Below, one piece after another: positions 1 to 12,640 of a stretch of DNA of 64,000 nt. The translations under genes were made by a program, and so were the position numbers. The notes beneath the pieces were generated by a model that was not told the origin of the DNA, searched no databases, and saw only the letters and a program-made list of their open reading frames with translations. This stretch comes from Fratercula arctica (taxonomy: Eukaryota > Chordata > Aves > Charadriiformes > Alcidae): positions 33,537,589 through 33,601,588 of the forward strand of contig CANTUZ010000011.1 in the NCBI GenBank assembly GCA_947846985.1. Direction: 5' to 3'. The first letter of the stretch is position 1. The number at the start of each line of letters is the position of its first letter.

Positions 1-970
1 CTTCCTACACTCCAGACTCACTCCCAGATTAGAAGCCTGTTTATAGAAATAGCTTTAATATCCTTACCAAGATAAATGTATAATTTATCAATTGTATCCC
101 CCACAAGTTTGACTAATAAAATGAATATCTTTCCATAAGGCTAGAAGGAGTTCAGAAGCCCTGCCTAATTCTCGTAACTACATTCTACCTGGCCTCCACC
201 TTTTTGATTGTTCCAATTTGGATCACTAAAAGATTGATTTAAAATTACCCAAACCTTCAGAGAGGAAATAGGTTATCACTTTGCTTAGCAACCGTCCTTC
301 TGTTTTGGTCTGATAGGTTAATCATGAATATAGCCTGGTTCCTGATAGGCTCGCTCAACTTAAAAGGATGGATAACAGAAACCACAGGCATAATCTCAGG
401 AGAAAAGGATTTGCAGTATTTGTTCTTCCTGGCTCGGGCTTTGTTGATGCTGAAGCTTTTCCCATCTTTTTCCCACAGTTATTTTAAGTCCAAATACAAT
501 ACCCATGTATCCCAGCAACAGGCACGTCACCTCTGCCAGGGCTGGGTCCTTCCAGAACAGATAGCGCAGAGACAGTGCGCATATAACAGATAGTGGTAAC
601 ACCCCAGCAGCTAATGGACAGTTGTGAGTTGTGTAAATGCCAACTAAAACTTTTGAGAGAGGCATGAATGCTCAGCCAAAACTGGAAGATTTAAAAAAAA
701 TAAAAAATAAAAAAAATTAATGTATACTGTATATGTGTATGTGTATATATTTTTTTCTTACCCTACATAACAGAATCCATGCTTTTCTTAAACAAGTAAT
801 GTGACTTCAAAGGGTTATGCCCCCTAAAGTAAGCATTTCTGTGCTTACATTATGCACTATGCTATGCCTTGCAGTGTTTCTTGTCTTGTGTTTACTGTGA
901 TATTTTAGATTTCTTTCTATTTCAGTAACTTACATATCTGTTTTATACTTGGGTGTTTTTTCCATTTCAG
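1..970. other. Left edge: intronic or flanking DNA, no exon recognised
   Basis: AT-rich sequence upstream of the first recognised IHO1 exon. It contains an A-rich low-complexity stretch around 691-720 and a (TA/TG)-rich patch around 720-755. The earlier IHO1 exons, which in the human protein encode a lysine-rich segment before the coiled coil, were looked for and not found here, so they probably lie left of the window. A 90-codon minus-strand ORF (396-665) with hydrophobic stretches is present but has no supporting context. Confidence 0.5.
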
Positions 971-3900
971 TGAGGTTTTAAGCACCTTTATTTCCAGTAT
1001 CAAAGACAGGCTTCAAGGGGTAAGTTAAATAAAATTCAGAGTGCAAAATAATGAACAGTTAGAAATGCTACAGAACATTCATCTTCTCTCATTTACTATG
1101 CTGATATTAAAATAATTAAAATTATTACGCTGTTTGTATTGAGCGCTCAAATACTTTCTTGAGCACTCAAATACCTTAAACCAACAATTGTCATTTTTTT
1201 TGCATATAGCATTGTCTTTGTGGCCTGTCCTTGGGGTCAAGGTCTTTAGGGCCTTGCCTCAGTGACAGCAGTGGAATTTCTCTGGGGCTCGGGAGCAAGA
1301 ACAGGCTGTTAATGGCTGTCTGCAAATATCAATTCTCTTTTTCTTTTGCCTGAAGAAAGTAGTCTGCGCTCGGGATGAAGTAAATACAACGTGATCATAC
1401 TCTCTGAAGGCAAAGGACTCTTCCCTCCCCACCCCCACCCTTTTCATAGTTACTTTGATTGTTATTATTGATGCTATTTTACAGATGAGTATCTCCATTT
1501 TGAAATCTGTTAACATTTCATGAGCTCTTTGAGCCATTCCAGATCTCTGTTGGGGTTGCAACCAACAGCTGGACAAATTGTTTCAGGCGACAGATAAATA
1601 ACCGTTTTCATGCTGTTTCATTCCATGAGTTGCAGTTGTTGTTCTGTGGCATTTGGGGCTCTGTTTTTCCAAAGAAAGGGCCATGTATTAATTTTCTCAT
1701 TTACCTTTGTTTTTGCAGCTGCATGCATGCTTGGACAAGTTTGGAGAAATGTTTGATTCAAGAAACAAATCCATTTTGGTTCACCTGGAAACGATTTCCA
1801 AGACACGTAAGTCCTTTCTGTATTTCTGTTAACAGCAGAGGGCACAGTCAAACTGCTGAATGTCAGCGTGTTGTCTCCAAGCTGGGGTGAACTAGGCAAG
1901 TCATGCCACTCACAGCTGCTCTTTGTAAGGGAGAAGAGCAAATAAGACTTATCCATGGTATGAACCTGTCTATTTCTCCATTCTTACTCTGTTATGTTCT
2001 CCTTTTCTCTGTTCTCTTGTGCCGTGTCAAAGAACTGGGGTGTTGCGTGCTTATACACCATGCACGCATAGATAAATGCACCTCTATGCTTTTGTGTTCT
2101 GCCTAGAGTATGATCATCTTTAGACTATGTGGAGCACTAATGGAATACACAGTAAAAATAACTTAGATATTTATGTCCTGAGTATCTAGTTTCAGTTTTT
2201 AGGGCTTTCTCAGATTTTTCATGTGTTAGCTTGAAGTCTTCCATCACTCCTCTGTGCTTGAAGTGGTTATATTTTAGATATGAGAAAAACTAGTACTGCT
2301 TATTTCTTAAGTAAAAGAAGCACATAGTGAAGCATGCTATTGGCATGATTGAAAGGTGGACTCCCAAAAAAGTCAATAATGTAAAATACTTTTGAATAGC
2401 TCTGTCTCTGAAGTGGCTAGTCACAGCAGTCTTTACTGAGGGAAAGCGCTTCAGAGAAATTGTTTCTAATTTGGCTTAGATCTGAGCCTTTGAGAGTGCG
2501 TTAATTTTTAATGCTGGCATGATTTTTTATCAACACCCTGTCAGGACTCTGCTCAGTGCTTGCCCTGCTCTCTGGAAGAACAAGAGGCCAGCTCCAATAC
2601 ATGCAAGAAATGTGAAGTGAGTTACACCTTGTGAGTTCAAGGTAGCAGACCCTCACAAAAGCACTATAATACTCACTGTGCGGTAAAATGTGGCTTCCAC
2701 GATGCACAGCTTTGACAGATACCCTTTAAGTCAACACAGCCCTCTCAGGCAAAAAGAGTGGAGTCTGGTGCATTCTGCTTGAGGCTGTGGTAGCCTGTAC
2801 ATTTGAAATACGAATCTTGTTATGCTAAGAACACTCCCTTGCTGTGCTTGGAAAGTGCTCTTGGTAGGACCTTCATGTAAGCAAGAATCTGTCTGCTTTG
2901 GCCAGCACAACAAGCTCCCTATTATGCATTTGCCCATGTCCTAATTACTTCAGTGCCTCAACTTGTCCACTCTGCAGCAGGACTTTGCCTAATTTCATAT
3001 ATCTCATGCACAAAAATTGTTGTCATGGCACTGAAAATCAAATCTATTGTTCACGATTCCTCCTCTTCATTCCATACCATTCGCTCAGCTGTCCTGTTTA
3101 TTCTCCATACCCATTTTAAATAAATGTGCCTTGAATGAAATGAGAAACCTCCCAGAGGTGCCTGCTGCTAGATTTTCAAAGCAATTGAAAAGAAAAATTG
3201 GTACTTTCTGTAATGTATCATGCTGCAGAATGTTGAATATATAATGAAAATCATCACACACTCCACAATGTTGTTCTTTTTATATTTCTGGGAGGGTTCA
3301 TCTGTCACTGGTTAATTGCTGATAAACACTACCATTTGACTGGTATCACAGTGATGGATAATTAAGTTCCCACTAAATAAATACGTGCACTAGTGCCTTG
3401 AAAAGATCCCAACTGAGGCAATTTCTTTGAAAAATTGGTATACAATTCCTAAATTCAGGTGATAAACAGTTAAATTCAGAGCTGATAAAGTACTGAATGC
3501 CAATGGCTGATGACACAGTACCTTGGGATGTGGGTGACACAGTAGAGACATGGTACATCATTGGCAGTGCAGGATTTCACACGTAGGAGAGGAATGCAGA
3601 AGATGAAGAGGCTCTCTTCAAGGAGAGAAATAGAACACCAGGACATTCCAACAGCTCTGAAAAACAAAGAAAGGTGTAACTTGAAATCAAGTCTGTCTTC
3701 ATTAAAAGCTTATAAGGAGTATCACAGGCTTCATTTATAGCAGTGGGTAGCAAGCACATTTGGCACAGACTATGTAGCCACTGGGCGAGAACAAAACAGA
3801 AAATATTTTTCAAAATATATTTCCAAAGCATTTCCAAATGGTGTTGGGCTGGCATGCTCTGTGCAGTAAGATTTAAAAAAAAAAAAAAAAAAAAAAAAAG

Positions 3901-6900
3901 TTCTCTTTTGAGTATTTGTCCATATGTGCTTGCACACAGTGGATAGAGCTGTGTCTGGCACTGGAGATGAGACATTTGCCTCAACAGCTTCCACAGAGGC
4001 ACAGCCGCTCTGTTCCTTGCTCACATCTCGGTGTGCTGAGCACAGGGATGTAAAGCAGCAAACAGACCCTATGTTCTGCCACCTTATATAAGCTTTCTCT
4101 GGTTGACTTCCTTGTTCATAATTTGCTCTTTCCTTCTGGTTTCAGCTCCTGTAACTCATTTCTTTTTATATTTTTCTCATTTTCATTTATATACCACACT
4201 TCTATCAAAACTTTCTGGGGTTTTTTATACAAATCCCGATTTTCACAGCTCAGCCCTCTCTGAACTGCTTTGCTTTTCTGGTATGTGATAGTTCCAGCTG
4301 TGACAGCTCATAACAGCCATATCCTCCGCACCACCTTGACTTCATTGCAAATGAGAAGCATATTCCCAGCCAGCAAACCACAGGCAAGCCTCTGATGTTC
4401 CTGCCAGCAAGGGTGACAAAATAACGTGAATATGTCCCTTACAGAGGTATGAGCTGATGTAATTCTCTGACAAAATCCAGTGACTAGTGGGCAGTTTTCA
4501 AACATGACTTCCTTTGAGGCTCCTGAGGCCCAGTAGTTGCTGGCAAGGTTTCCAGGGGAATTTGCTATGTTTATAACAGTGGGATCTGAGTTGTGAACGT
4601 GTGGTCCAGACTTAGGACACTCAGTCCACACTCCCTTATGTTCTGTATGGATTGAAAAGTCAAAAGGTTTAAAACAGATAAAGGAAATGCCTTTCCCATG
4701 CAGCTGCTCTCTAGCTGTGCAGTGACTGGCAATGAAAGTTATTGAGACGAGGGACTTAACCAGACTCCAAAACACCTCGGCACAGATGGCGAGAGGATGT
4801 GTGATTGTCTTGGTGAATACTGAAACCCCTCAACACCACACTTCAAGGCTTGGGGCATTCTTTGCCATAGAGCAAGCTGAGATCGGGGGCAACTTATCCC
4901 ACAGTCCCCCGATGCATGTGTCTTCCCCCATGCTATGGAAGGGGACCCAGACGAAGCAGTCACAAACCTGCCAGCTGACTGCTCGGGCTGTGTCCGAGCA
5001 GGATGCAGCCGTAACAACACAAATGTTCACCTGCTGGCACAGCACGTTACTGCCCAGGTAGAAAACACAGCACTCTACTGAGCTCCATAGCTGCCTTCCC
5101 TGCTCGTGTCTCACCAGGTTTATACCACCTCCTATTTCCCCTACTGAACCCGGGCACAGAGGAACCATCCTCCCTCCAAAGTGTTATTTAAAGCCTCTGT
5201 GCTGTCAGTGCCAATCTCAGAAGGAGTTGCATAGAGAATGATAGATAGGCATCAGAAGCAGTTGCTGTTTAATATTCCTAGGCTAGGAGGCTGATGCTTG
5301 CTCCCTTGGCTGCTCAGACTGTAGTTTTCAGCTGTTGGGAGTGCAGCTGCACCTGGGAGCAGGCTGATTTGCGGGGAACCCTCTGAAGCACAGAGTGGCA
5401 GACCTACACCGAGGTCCTACAGCCTTTTATCTCATGCCAGATTTCACATTCCATACGTTATTAATGTAAACCAGTAGCATCCGAAGACAATGGTACAGCA
5501 AATCAAAACACAGCGATGTTCCAGGCTGTAAAAAATTGCTTTGTTTAGAGTAAAACACCTTAAGAGAGGCACAAGTCTGTGCACAAGCCACCCATTAACC
5601 GAGTAAAGATTTTCCCTCTATGATCAAGTTATTCAATAACTATCTGCTGCGGGGTTTATCTGAAGTAAGCTTTCTCTGAAGCAGCCGTTCTTCATAATTT
5701 TCAAAGACAAGAGACTTGACTAACAAGGTCCTTGATCTGATCTAGTTTGGCCATCTCAATGCCTGTTTTTTGAAGTCTAGATTAACGCTTATTTTTATTT
5801 TGTTTAATAATGTTTGACAAGTCTGAACACTCCTCTGGTATGGAAGCCAGAGAAGGAAGAATAGTGCCCCTCCCCTGTGCCAAGGGGATTTTTTCTGCAG
5901 AATCCTCCTACACGTACAAACGAAGCACATTCAAAAGCCTGGCTGTTGGTTGCTTGCCTGCAGCATGCTGTGCTGAGTCAAACGTACGTGCAGATCACAA
6001 GCCCCGTGGATGCAGTGCTATTTTTAGACTGAGGATACCATGTTGTAGAAGAACACACAGACTAGGGAAATCAAAAGTTTTAAAAATAATTCTGAACTAA
6101 AATTAAGCGTATGGGGAAGAGCAGCAAGCCGAGGTAAGCTTGTTGGTGCTGGCCTTCCTATATCCTCACTGTGTGGAGCTGGAAGGTGATGAAGTGATAT
6201 GAAAGGAGTTTCCTCCTTCAGTCACTTCTGCTTTCTTCCTCTTTATAGGCTTGCAAGCCAGGAGGGGGCTGGCAGACTCCCAAAAACCTGCTCTCGGACT
6301 GCAGGTAGCCCTTAGGTTTAGCCAGGGAGGTGCAAAGTCAAAAAGGCCCACTCAAACATTCACTCCACCGTCACAAACCCATTCTGCAAGCCATAGCTTT
6401 CCCCTGTGATTTGTTAAAAAGTCCAAATCTCTCAGAGCAAAAGACTAAAAGCTTAAAAACAGCAGTGAGAGAGCAGGGACAACCAAATTGCCTGCAACAG
6501 CAGAGAGCTTATTAGTTGAAATATGTGCAGATAATCCTCAGAAATCAGCCACGCTCCTGCAGAGAACGAGGCAAAGCTGTGTGGTGATGGGCAGCCTGAA
6601 AAAATGAAGAAATTCCCCCCGAGCCTAGGGCCGGGAGGTGGTTTAACTCGATGTGTGTGAGGAAGACACATGAACAAGGCCACTACAGGGTTTCTTCTCC
6701 CAAATGACAGCAGCGTGCAGTCTGCCCAAGCATCGCTCCTTCGGAGGAAGGCAAATAAAGTTAAACGTACAACCTGGCACAGGGGTTCCCTGCTGCCGGG
6801 AGGCAGCTCTCGGCAAGCACCCCATCCCTCGAGCGGCAGCCCTGACATGCTGCGGGAGCACCTCCAGCCCTCTGCCATCAGACACCTCTGGTCTGCGTGG

Positions 6901-9900
6901 CTGAATAAGCCAAATGCTTTCAATCTCCTTTCGTAAGAGGAGATTATCATCTAAGCACTTAATTATCTGGTAGCTTTTCTCTGCACGTGTCCCAGTTCAG
7001 TCTCTTTTTTTTCTCCTTGCACATAGTTAGCCGGGACTGCGCACAGGCTTCCAGATGCCCTGGGGCGCAGAGCCATTCCCGTCAGCCAGAGCCTGTGCAC
7101 CGCTGCACGCCACACTGCACCACCTCACCTGTAGCCCCTGGTGCTGGCATTTACGTCTTTGTGTCACCTGCTAATTACCTAAATGCCCGCTGGCTTTTGC
7201 ACCCAGGTGACTACGGCAGATTTTAAGCAGATTTGGCTCATGAGCAGGCCTTGAGGAGCACCTTCCAGAGCCGCCTTGTCTCCTCATGCCAACCCTCTCA
7301 AGACCTGATGTTTTCCCTTTAATTGAGGCTTATCCACTTACTATTTCTCAACTTTTTTCATATTACTTACACTGAAAAGCTTTGTTGGAATCTACAGAAA
7401 GTCCACTGCATTGCCTTTGTCTAAGAAGTCACCTATGTTATCCTAGTGTATTACATTAGTCTGGCACAATCTGCCTTTTATAAAATCTTGTTCCATTTTA
7501 TTCCATTTCCCTCCATGTCTTTGAGTACTCTTTCCCTTAAGGTCTATTCTAAAACCTTGCACAATATGAGAACAAACTAGAAAGCCCATAATTGCTCAGA
7601 TCTCATTCCTTTCTTCCTTCCCAAATGTACCTTTTTAAAATGTCCCTGTTTCTTTACAGAAACAAAGACTGTACAATCACTTTCTGCCTGCCTCTCCCTA
7701 ATAGTTTTTAACTCTTTGACCAATTCCCTCTAGAGTTTGACAGAAGGGCACAGCTCAGTGAGACAATTAAGTCCCTGTAAGCTTAATGAAAATAGCCAGG
7801 CAGGAGGAGGAGAGCTCCCGAGTGCTCTGCGGCTCTGCAGCCTGGGACAACACCTCTCTGGGGCAAGAGGTGCTGCACTGAAGAGCTGAGATAAGTACTC
7901 TGCGTGCAGGAATAGCTTCAGCCGGCTCTCAGCTCCACCGACACCAAAGTCGATAAAACACGTTGGATCTGTAGCAAAAGAGGATTAATTAATTGCAGAG
8001 CTCTTGTAGCCACTTGTTGAAATGTAGGCTTGATTCTGACTTTCTGCAGGTGTGCAGCACTAGTCCAGGACTCCAGAGTTTCAGTTATCCCGGCCCATTG
8101 GCTTGGCAATGCTTTGTTTTAGCAGCAGGGCTTTGCATCCTGTTTTGTTCCAACCAGCCAATGTTCCACCCCAGCCACACCATCTGTACACACCTTCCTG
8201 CGCTGTTCACAGGAAAGACCAGACGTGTTTAGTGAACAGCTCTTTCTCTCCATCCTAATTTACGATTTTAAAGGAAGACTTCCACAAGATTGCTAAGGAT
8301 TTTTCACGTCCACATATGCTGCAAACTGTGTTCCCATGCTGTAGTGTACTAGGCACAGCAGTGATTCCTGTAAGAACAATTGCAGCTGCATGGGAGGAGT
8401 TATATTTTGTGCAGTCATATATTTGCACCAGTTTCTCAACAAGACTGACTGAAGCCAAGAGCATCTTGCTCCAATTTAAAACCTTCCCAGGGGGTCCGTG
8501 CCCCCACAGGACACTGCCGGGGCCCCCACTACCTTCCAGCATTCCAGCTGCAGCTGCCCAAGCGCTGGGCACAGCTCCCTGGTTCAGACAGTTTCTGACC
8601 CCATCTCTTCCTGTGCCCAGCAACTGGAAATCCCAAATCTTTGCACACTCCTTCCTAATTTCCCACTATCCCTTCAGGCAGCTTTCCTTCAGTTACCAGC
8701 CTCCTGCCCATTTCTGTCATGTAGTCTCTGGTTGCACTTCTTCGCCATGAGCCTCTTGCATCTCCTTGCTGTTATCAGCAATACTATCCTTCCCGTCACA
8801 TGTTCAAGCTGCCATTTACCATCATCTGGTTATGGAAATGGGTTGGTTATACTGGGGTGGGCCAGCTATTTTGGGGTCCCCCTCCCCTGGCCATGCCTGT
8901 TGTGCAGTTGGCAGGCAACTAAGTCTCGGCCTTCCTTGCATTGAGACAAACCAGTTTTGTAGCTTCACGTAGCCTTTTGTCTCCAGCTGCCATATTAATA
9001 GAGCACAGTAAATGAGGTTTGGCCTATACGCAGCATCTTATAAATTTCAAGTGCTTTGCATTAAACATCTACCCTATTGTTCATCGCTTGGGGCACGGGG
9101 AGATCTCAGTGGGTGAATCGCTATGGTTGCGCAGCACAGTGAAGTATTTCATGCCAAGCCGTGGAGGAGGCAGCAATAGTATTGATAGTACTTTATTCAC
9201 ATTTACAAATGAAAGACCAAATGTGTTTTTTATTGATTTCCCTGTTTAGTGCAAGATGCTCTTCAAAGTCACTGTGGCTCAGTGCTGAAAGCTCTGACAG
9301 ATAAAGGCCAAATGGAGCAGGCGCTGCTGGAGATGGAGAGGAGACTTGCAGCCGTAAGTGCAGAAATTAATCTTTTATTCTGAATCCTCATTCTGAATTT
9401 CTCCTGCTTCTTCAAAATATTAACTGAATATTAAATTGCCTTCGAATGGTGGATTATAAAGTAGACTGCTCCCGTTATAATGAAGGGGGAAAGACATATT
9501 AAAATGCTAATTCTAGGCTAGATACTGACTGATGCTTACCCAAGTGCTGGCCAGCAGTGCTGTAAGCTCTGATGAAAAACTGGTCAATAAGAGGGGAGCC
9601 CAACAGTCCTCTGTCATGGCAGGCCACGACGGAGCCATTCCTCACGCTGGCACATGCCTTCGCTGGAGGAGGTGGTGCAGTGTGTGCCTGCGAGGGGAAA
9701 GCATCTCACAGAAGTGCGGTGCCTTGTCCCTTCAGCTGGATGATTTCCCTGGGAGAGGAAAAAAAGACATGAAAAAAGAACAAGTGGGTGTCAAGAGAGA
9801 GAAAAGAATGAACTGCCGGAGACCTCCTGAACAGGTTTGGTTTCTCCAAAGGCTCTGCTGCAGGAATTGCTTTTGGCAAGGATGTGTCATGCCAGCGTGT

Positions 9901-11472
9901 GAGAAGGCAGTGCCCCTGGGAGAGGGGACACCCAGTGGGTTAGGGGTATCCCCCAATCCCAAACCTCTCACTTTTGTGGGATGGTTTGAGAACATGTATT
10001 ACACAGGAAGACACAAATTGCTGGTCTTTGGGTTGACACCTAACTTAAGGGGTCTAGCTGATACATAGTACCTGAAGTTTCTTGTTTGAATACTATTATT
10101 GCACCTTTTAATGTGTTGCTTACTGCTTCTGCTCTGCTTGTTGCTTCCCCAGAAAGATGTGGAGATTTTGGATGTGAAATCCAGTGTCCAGTCGCTGAAG
10201 GAGGGTCTGGAGTCGCTGCCAGCTCAGCTGAAGGATCAGCACCTGAAGCTGTGTGAAGAACTAGGCTTCCTGAAGCTTCCTAACGCCTTAGCTGAGCTGC
10301 ACACATTCATTTCTAGTGACAGACTCCCCCCTCACACAGCAGATAACTTTTCCCAGACCTCCCCTGGCCCATGCCAAGACTGTGCTCTGGGCAAGGAGAA
10401 GGCATGCTGGCCATGCTGCCAAGGCAGGGGGGTTTGCAGCTCCTCGGGTCAGTCTCAGCCCCCCTGCATGGCAGGGGGGGAGCAGCAGGTAGACTCCCCC
10501 GTAAGGGATCAGGTCACTGGGTATGGTGCACCTCAGGGTGACCCAAATACAGCTTCAGGAGGGAAAGTCAGCCCCATTGCTACTGCAGCGTGTAGCAGAG
10601 AAAACACCTCTTTGCAGGAGGTGAAAGATGGTTTGGAAACGCAGAGCTGTACTAACCATCCTTGCGTGTCCTGTGCTAACAGTCACTTTTTGGGGGATAG
10701 TCAGAAGAAACACAGCGCCATACCACAGGAGGTGCCTCTGCCAACTCCATTGAGGAAGGCAGTCAGGAGAGGCACCAGAGCATTTGAACCCATGACAAAG
10801 TCACAACAGAGGCAGCCTCAAGTTTGCCACCTTTCTGTAAGAAAAGATATACCTGGGCGAAGAGACAGTAGCTGGGCCACAGACCATGAGGTGGAGAATG
10901 CAGCTGTAGGGAACAAAGCAAAGCAGAGGCCAGGAAGGATTCCCTGGAATAAAGCAATGGGGAGGAAGAAAACGTGCCCCGCTGTGAGAAAAGGCGAGCT
11001 CTCTCGTGCTGATGGTGGGCTGAAGCAAAGGAAGGCAAACAGGATTATTGAGTTGGAAAGCTCCAGAAAAAATTGCTTTCCCAGACACACGGTCGCTCTC
11101 AATTTAGGAAGCTGTAACCCGGTTTCTGCAGCTCCCCATCAGCAGGTCCTCAGCAGCGCTCAGCCGAGGCTTACAAAGAGTTTCCCACCAGTGCCGTGCT
11201 CCAATAAAAGCCTGCAACAGCTTGCAGACAAAAGAAAGAGAAGTTTGGAAATTAAAAAAAGAGTTAATATTTCCAGCATAAAAAGGAGTCTCTGGGATTC
11301 CTCTCCCCAGGACAATATATTTTCCCTCTGTAGCACAACAGGTGAAAACCAGATAAGCTGCTTCAGTCTCCGAAGCCCTGTAGGCTCCAAGAAACCACGT
11401 CCTGTCAATACGCTGGCTCAGCAGAATACGGCCTGTTGCTCTTTAGTTTTTGATAGCGATTATTCTGATTAA
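971..11472 (+). CDS. IHO1: IHO1 (CCDC36), interactor of HORMAD1, 3' portion
   Basis: Four coding exons: 971-1019, 1719-1806, 9250-9353 and 10153-11472 (stop TAA at 11470-11472). All have consensus AG/GT ends and compatible phases (0, 1, 0). The first three encode a helical segment with residues such as SRNKSILVHLETISKT and DKGQMEQALLEMERRLAA. The last exon starts KDVEILDVKSSVQSLKE and contains LCEELGFLKLPNALAEL followed by FSQTSP, the pattern I recall from mammalian IHO1. The rest of that exon is a poorly conserved basic, Ser-rich tail that ends in an acidic motif (FDSDYSD), again like the acidic IHO1 C-terminus. In mammals IHO1 binds HORMAD1 on unsynapsed chromosome axes and is needed for the meiotic double-strand-break machinery. 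The 5' exons are outside the window. The identity rests on the coiled coil and the two end motifs, because the middle is too divergent to judge. Confidence 0.8.
3875..3899. repeat. Poly(A) tract, about 25 bp
   Basis: An uninterrupted run of A in the IHO1 intron, preceded by GATTT. It could be the tail of an old retrocopy, but the upstream sequence shows no recognisable parent gene and no target-site duplication was identified. Confidence 0.85.
7270..7770. repeat. Possible ancient interspersed repeat remnant
   Basis: A T/C-rich non-coding stretch. Segments about polymorphic short words (for example TAGTCTGGCA and TTTATAAAATCTTG) resemble a degraded old repeat seen in amniote genomes. The family cannot be named from sequence alone, and there is no open reading frame. 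Confidence 0.25.
9354..10152 (+). other. Last IHO1 intron
   Basis: About 800 bp between the third and fourth recognised exons. It begins GTAAGTG and ends in a pyrimidine-rich TTGCTTCCCCAG. ORFs seen inside are open by chance: they lack family similarity and paired splice sites. Confidence 0.6.
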
Positions 11473-12640
11473 GGGGTTTTGTTTTGTGGTCGGAATCCTC
11501 AGCGCAGGCTTGGCCCTCTCAGTCACGGTTTATTCCTCTAGGTGTGTTACCTGCCTAGTCAGAGATGAGGCTCATGCCTGGACGCTTGAAAGTATTATTG
11601 CCCGCTTTGATAAGTTGTACGGGACTGCGTGGGACCTGAGGGGAAGCCCTGCCATAGCGTGGAAAGCTGATGGGATCTCTATTACTGTACCTCCCTGCTC
11701 CCAGCAGAGACGTCACGGGCTCCAATTCCCGTCGTATTTACACAGCAGAGAAGTACCTGCGGAGCCTGCCGAGATGTTCACCAGGGAGGAGAGGGCTGGC
11801 AGAGCACAGATGCGCAGCTCAGTCAGATTTAGCACCGAGATCTACTTGACTTTTCAACTAGACGGATGTAATAATACCTCTGTGGCCAGAGGCTTTACTC
11901 TGTTTCTCGCTTGTAGTCTCTGTGTTGGTTTTGTATGTCTAAAAGTTCAGGTTTTAGCTCCCTGGGCAGTAGTAGTGTTGCTCTTGTTGATTTCGGTAAG
12001 GTTCAGGTTTGTCCCAGGAGTTGTTTGTGAGCTTTGGACAGGGACAAGTTTAGCTGCAGAAAGCAGAGTCCCAACATCTCAGGTTTATGGACTGTTGCGT
12101 TTCTTCTCCTTTTAGGCTGAAATTTCTTGGTTTCAGAAAATTCAGGAAATTTAGTTTCTACTTTATTTGTCTCTCATATCTCTTGGCTAATCGAGCAATT
12201 CTCCAACACACTTTTCAAGGACAGAGGTTCTCAAACAGAAGCTGAAAGATGTGACATTCAAATTCAGCCGATGAAATCACTGATGGATATTTCTCATCCT
12301 TTAGAAACCTGCGCCTCTCTAGTGAGGAGGTGCTCCAAAATTTTCAATTCAGAAAGGACCAGCCTGCTCACCTAAATCTGGTGTTATACAGCAGCCCCAA
12401 TTCCCACAGAGCAACTCTTTCCAGGGTACCCAGCTCTGACTGTCAGCAGCTTCCACTGCTTCAGATATTTGTATCACGTTTGATTTTTGATCTGAGATGT
12501 TACTGGCAAAAGAAGCATTTTGGTGTTGATGAAACAGGTCTATTGCAACGAATCCAACTGGTCCAGCTTTGTCATCCCGAGGGGGAAGGCTGGGATCCTT
12601 TTTTCCTGGCTTTAATAAACTCATTGTGTCTTCACAAAGC
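11473..12640 (+). other. IHO1: IHO1 3' untranslated region
   Basis: About 1.15 kb from the stop codon to just past the first canonical poly(A) hexamer. Overlapping ORFs here (for example 11450-12115) are in other frames and show no family similarity, so they are treated as UTR. Confidence 0.6.
12614..12619 (+). terminator. IHO1: Poly(A) signal AATAAA for IHO1
   Basis: The first canonical AATAAA downstream of the IHO1 stop codon, followed within about 20 bases by a GT-rich stretch (GTGTCTTC...GTGTCTTTG). An AATAAA-like word inside the last exon (CCAATAAAAGCC near 11212) is coding. Confidence 0.7.

Larger units (their letters stand above)
1807..9249 (+). other. Large IHO1 intron (7.4 kb)
   Basis: No open frame here has both splice sites and family similarity. 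The DNA is AT-richer than the rest of the window and holds a poly(A) tract (3875-3899) and probable old repeat remnants. No intact retroelement ORF, terminal repeat or CR1-type tail repeat was recognised. Confidence 0.6.

Noticed and set aside
3875..3899. Processed pseudogene ending in the poly(A) tract
   Set aside because: No parental coding sequence or target-site duplication could be seen upstream.
1807..9249. Intact retroelement in the large intron
   Set aside because: No reverse transcriptase motifs, long terminal repeats or typical CR1 3' repeats were found.
11450..12115. A 221-codon ORF overlapping the IHO1 stop
   Set aside because: It is in a different frame, has no recognisable domain and lies before the IHO1 poly(A) signal. 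It is best read as 3' UTR.
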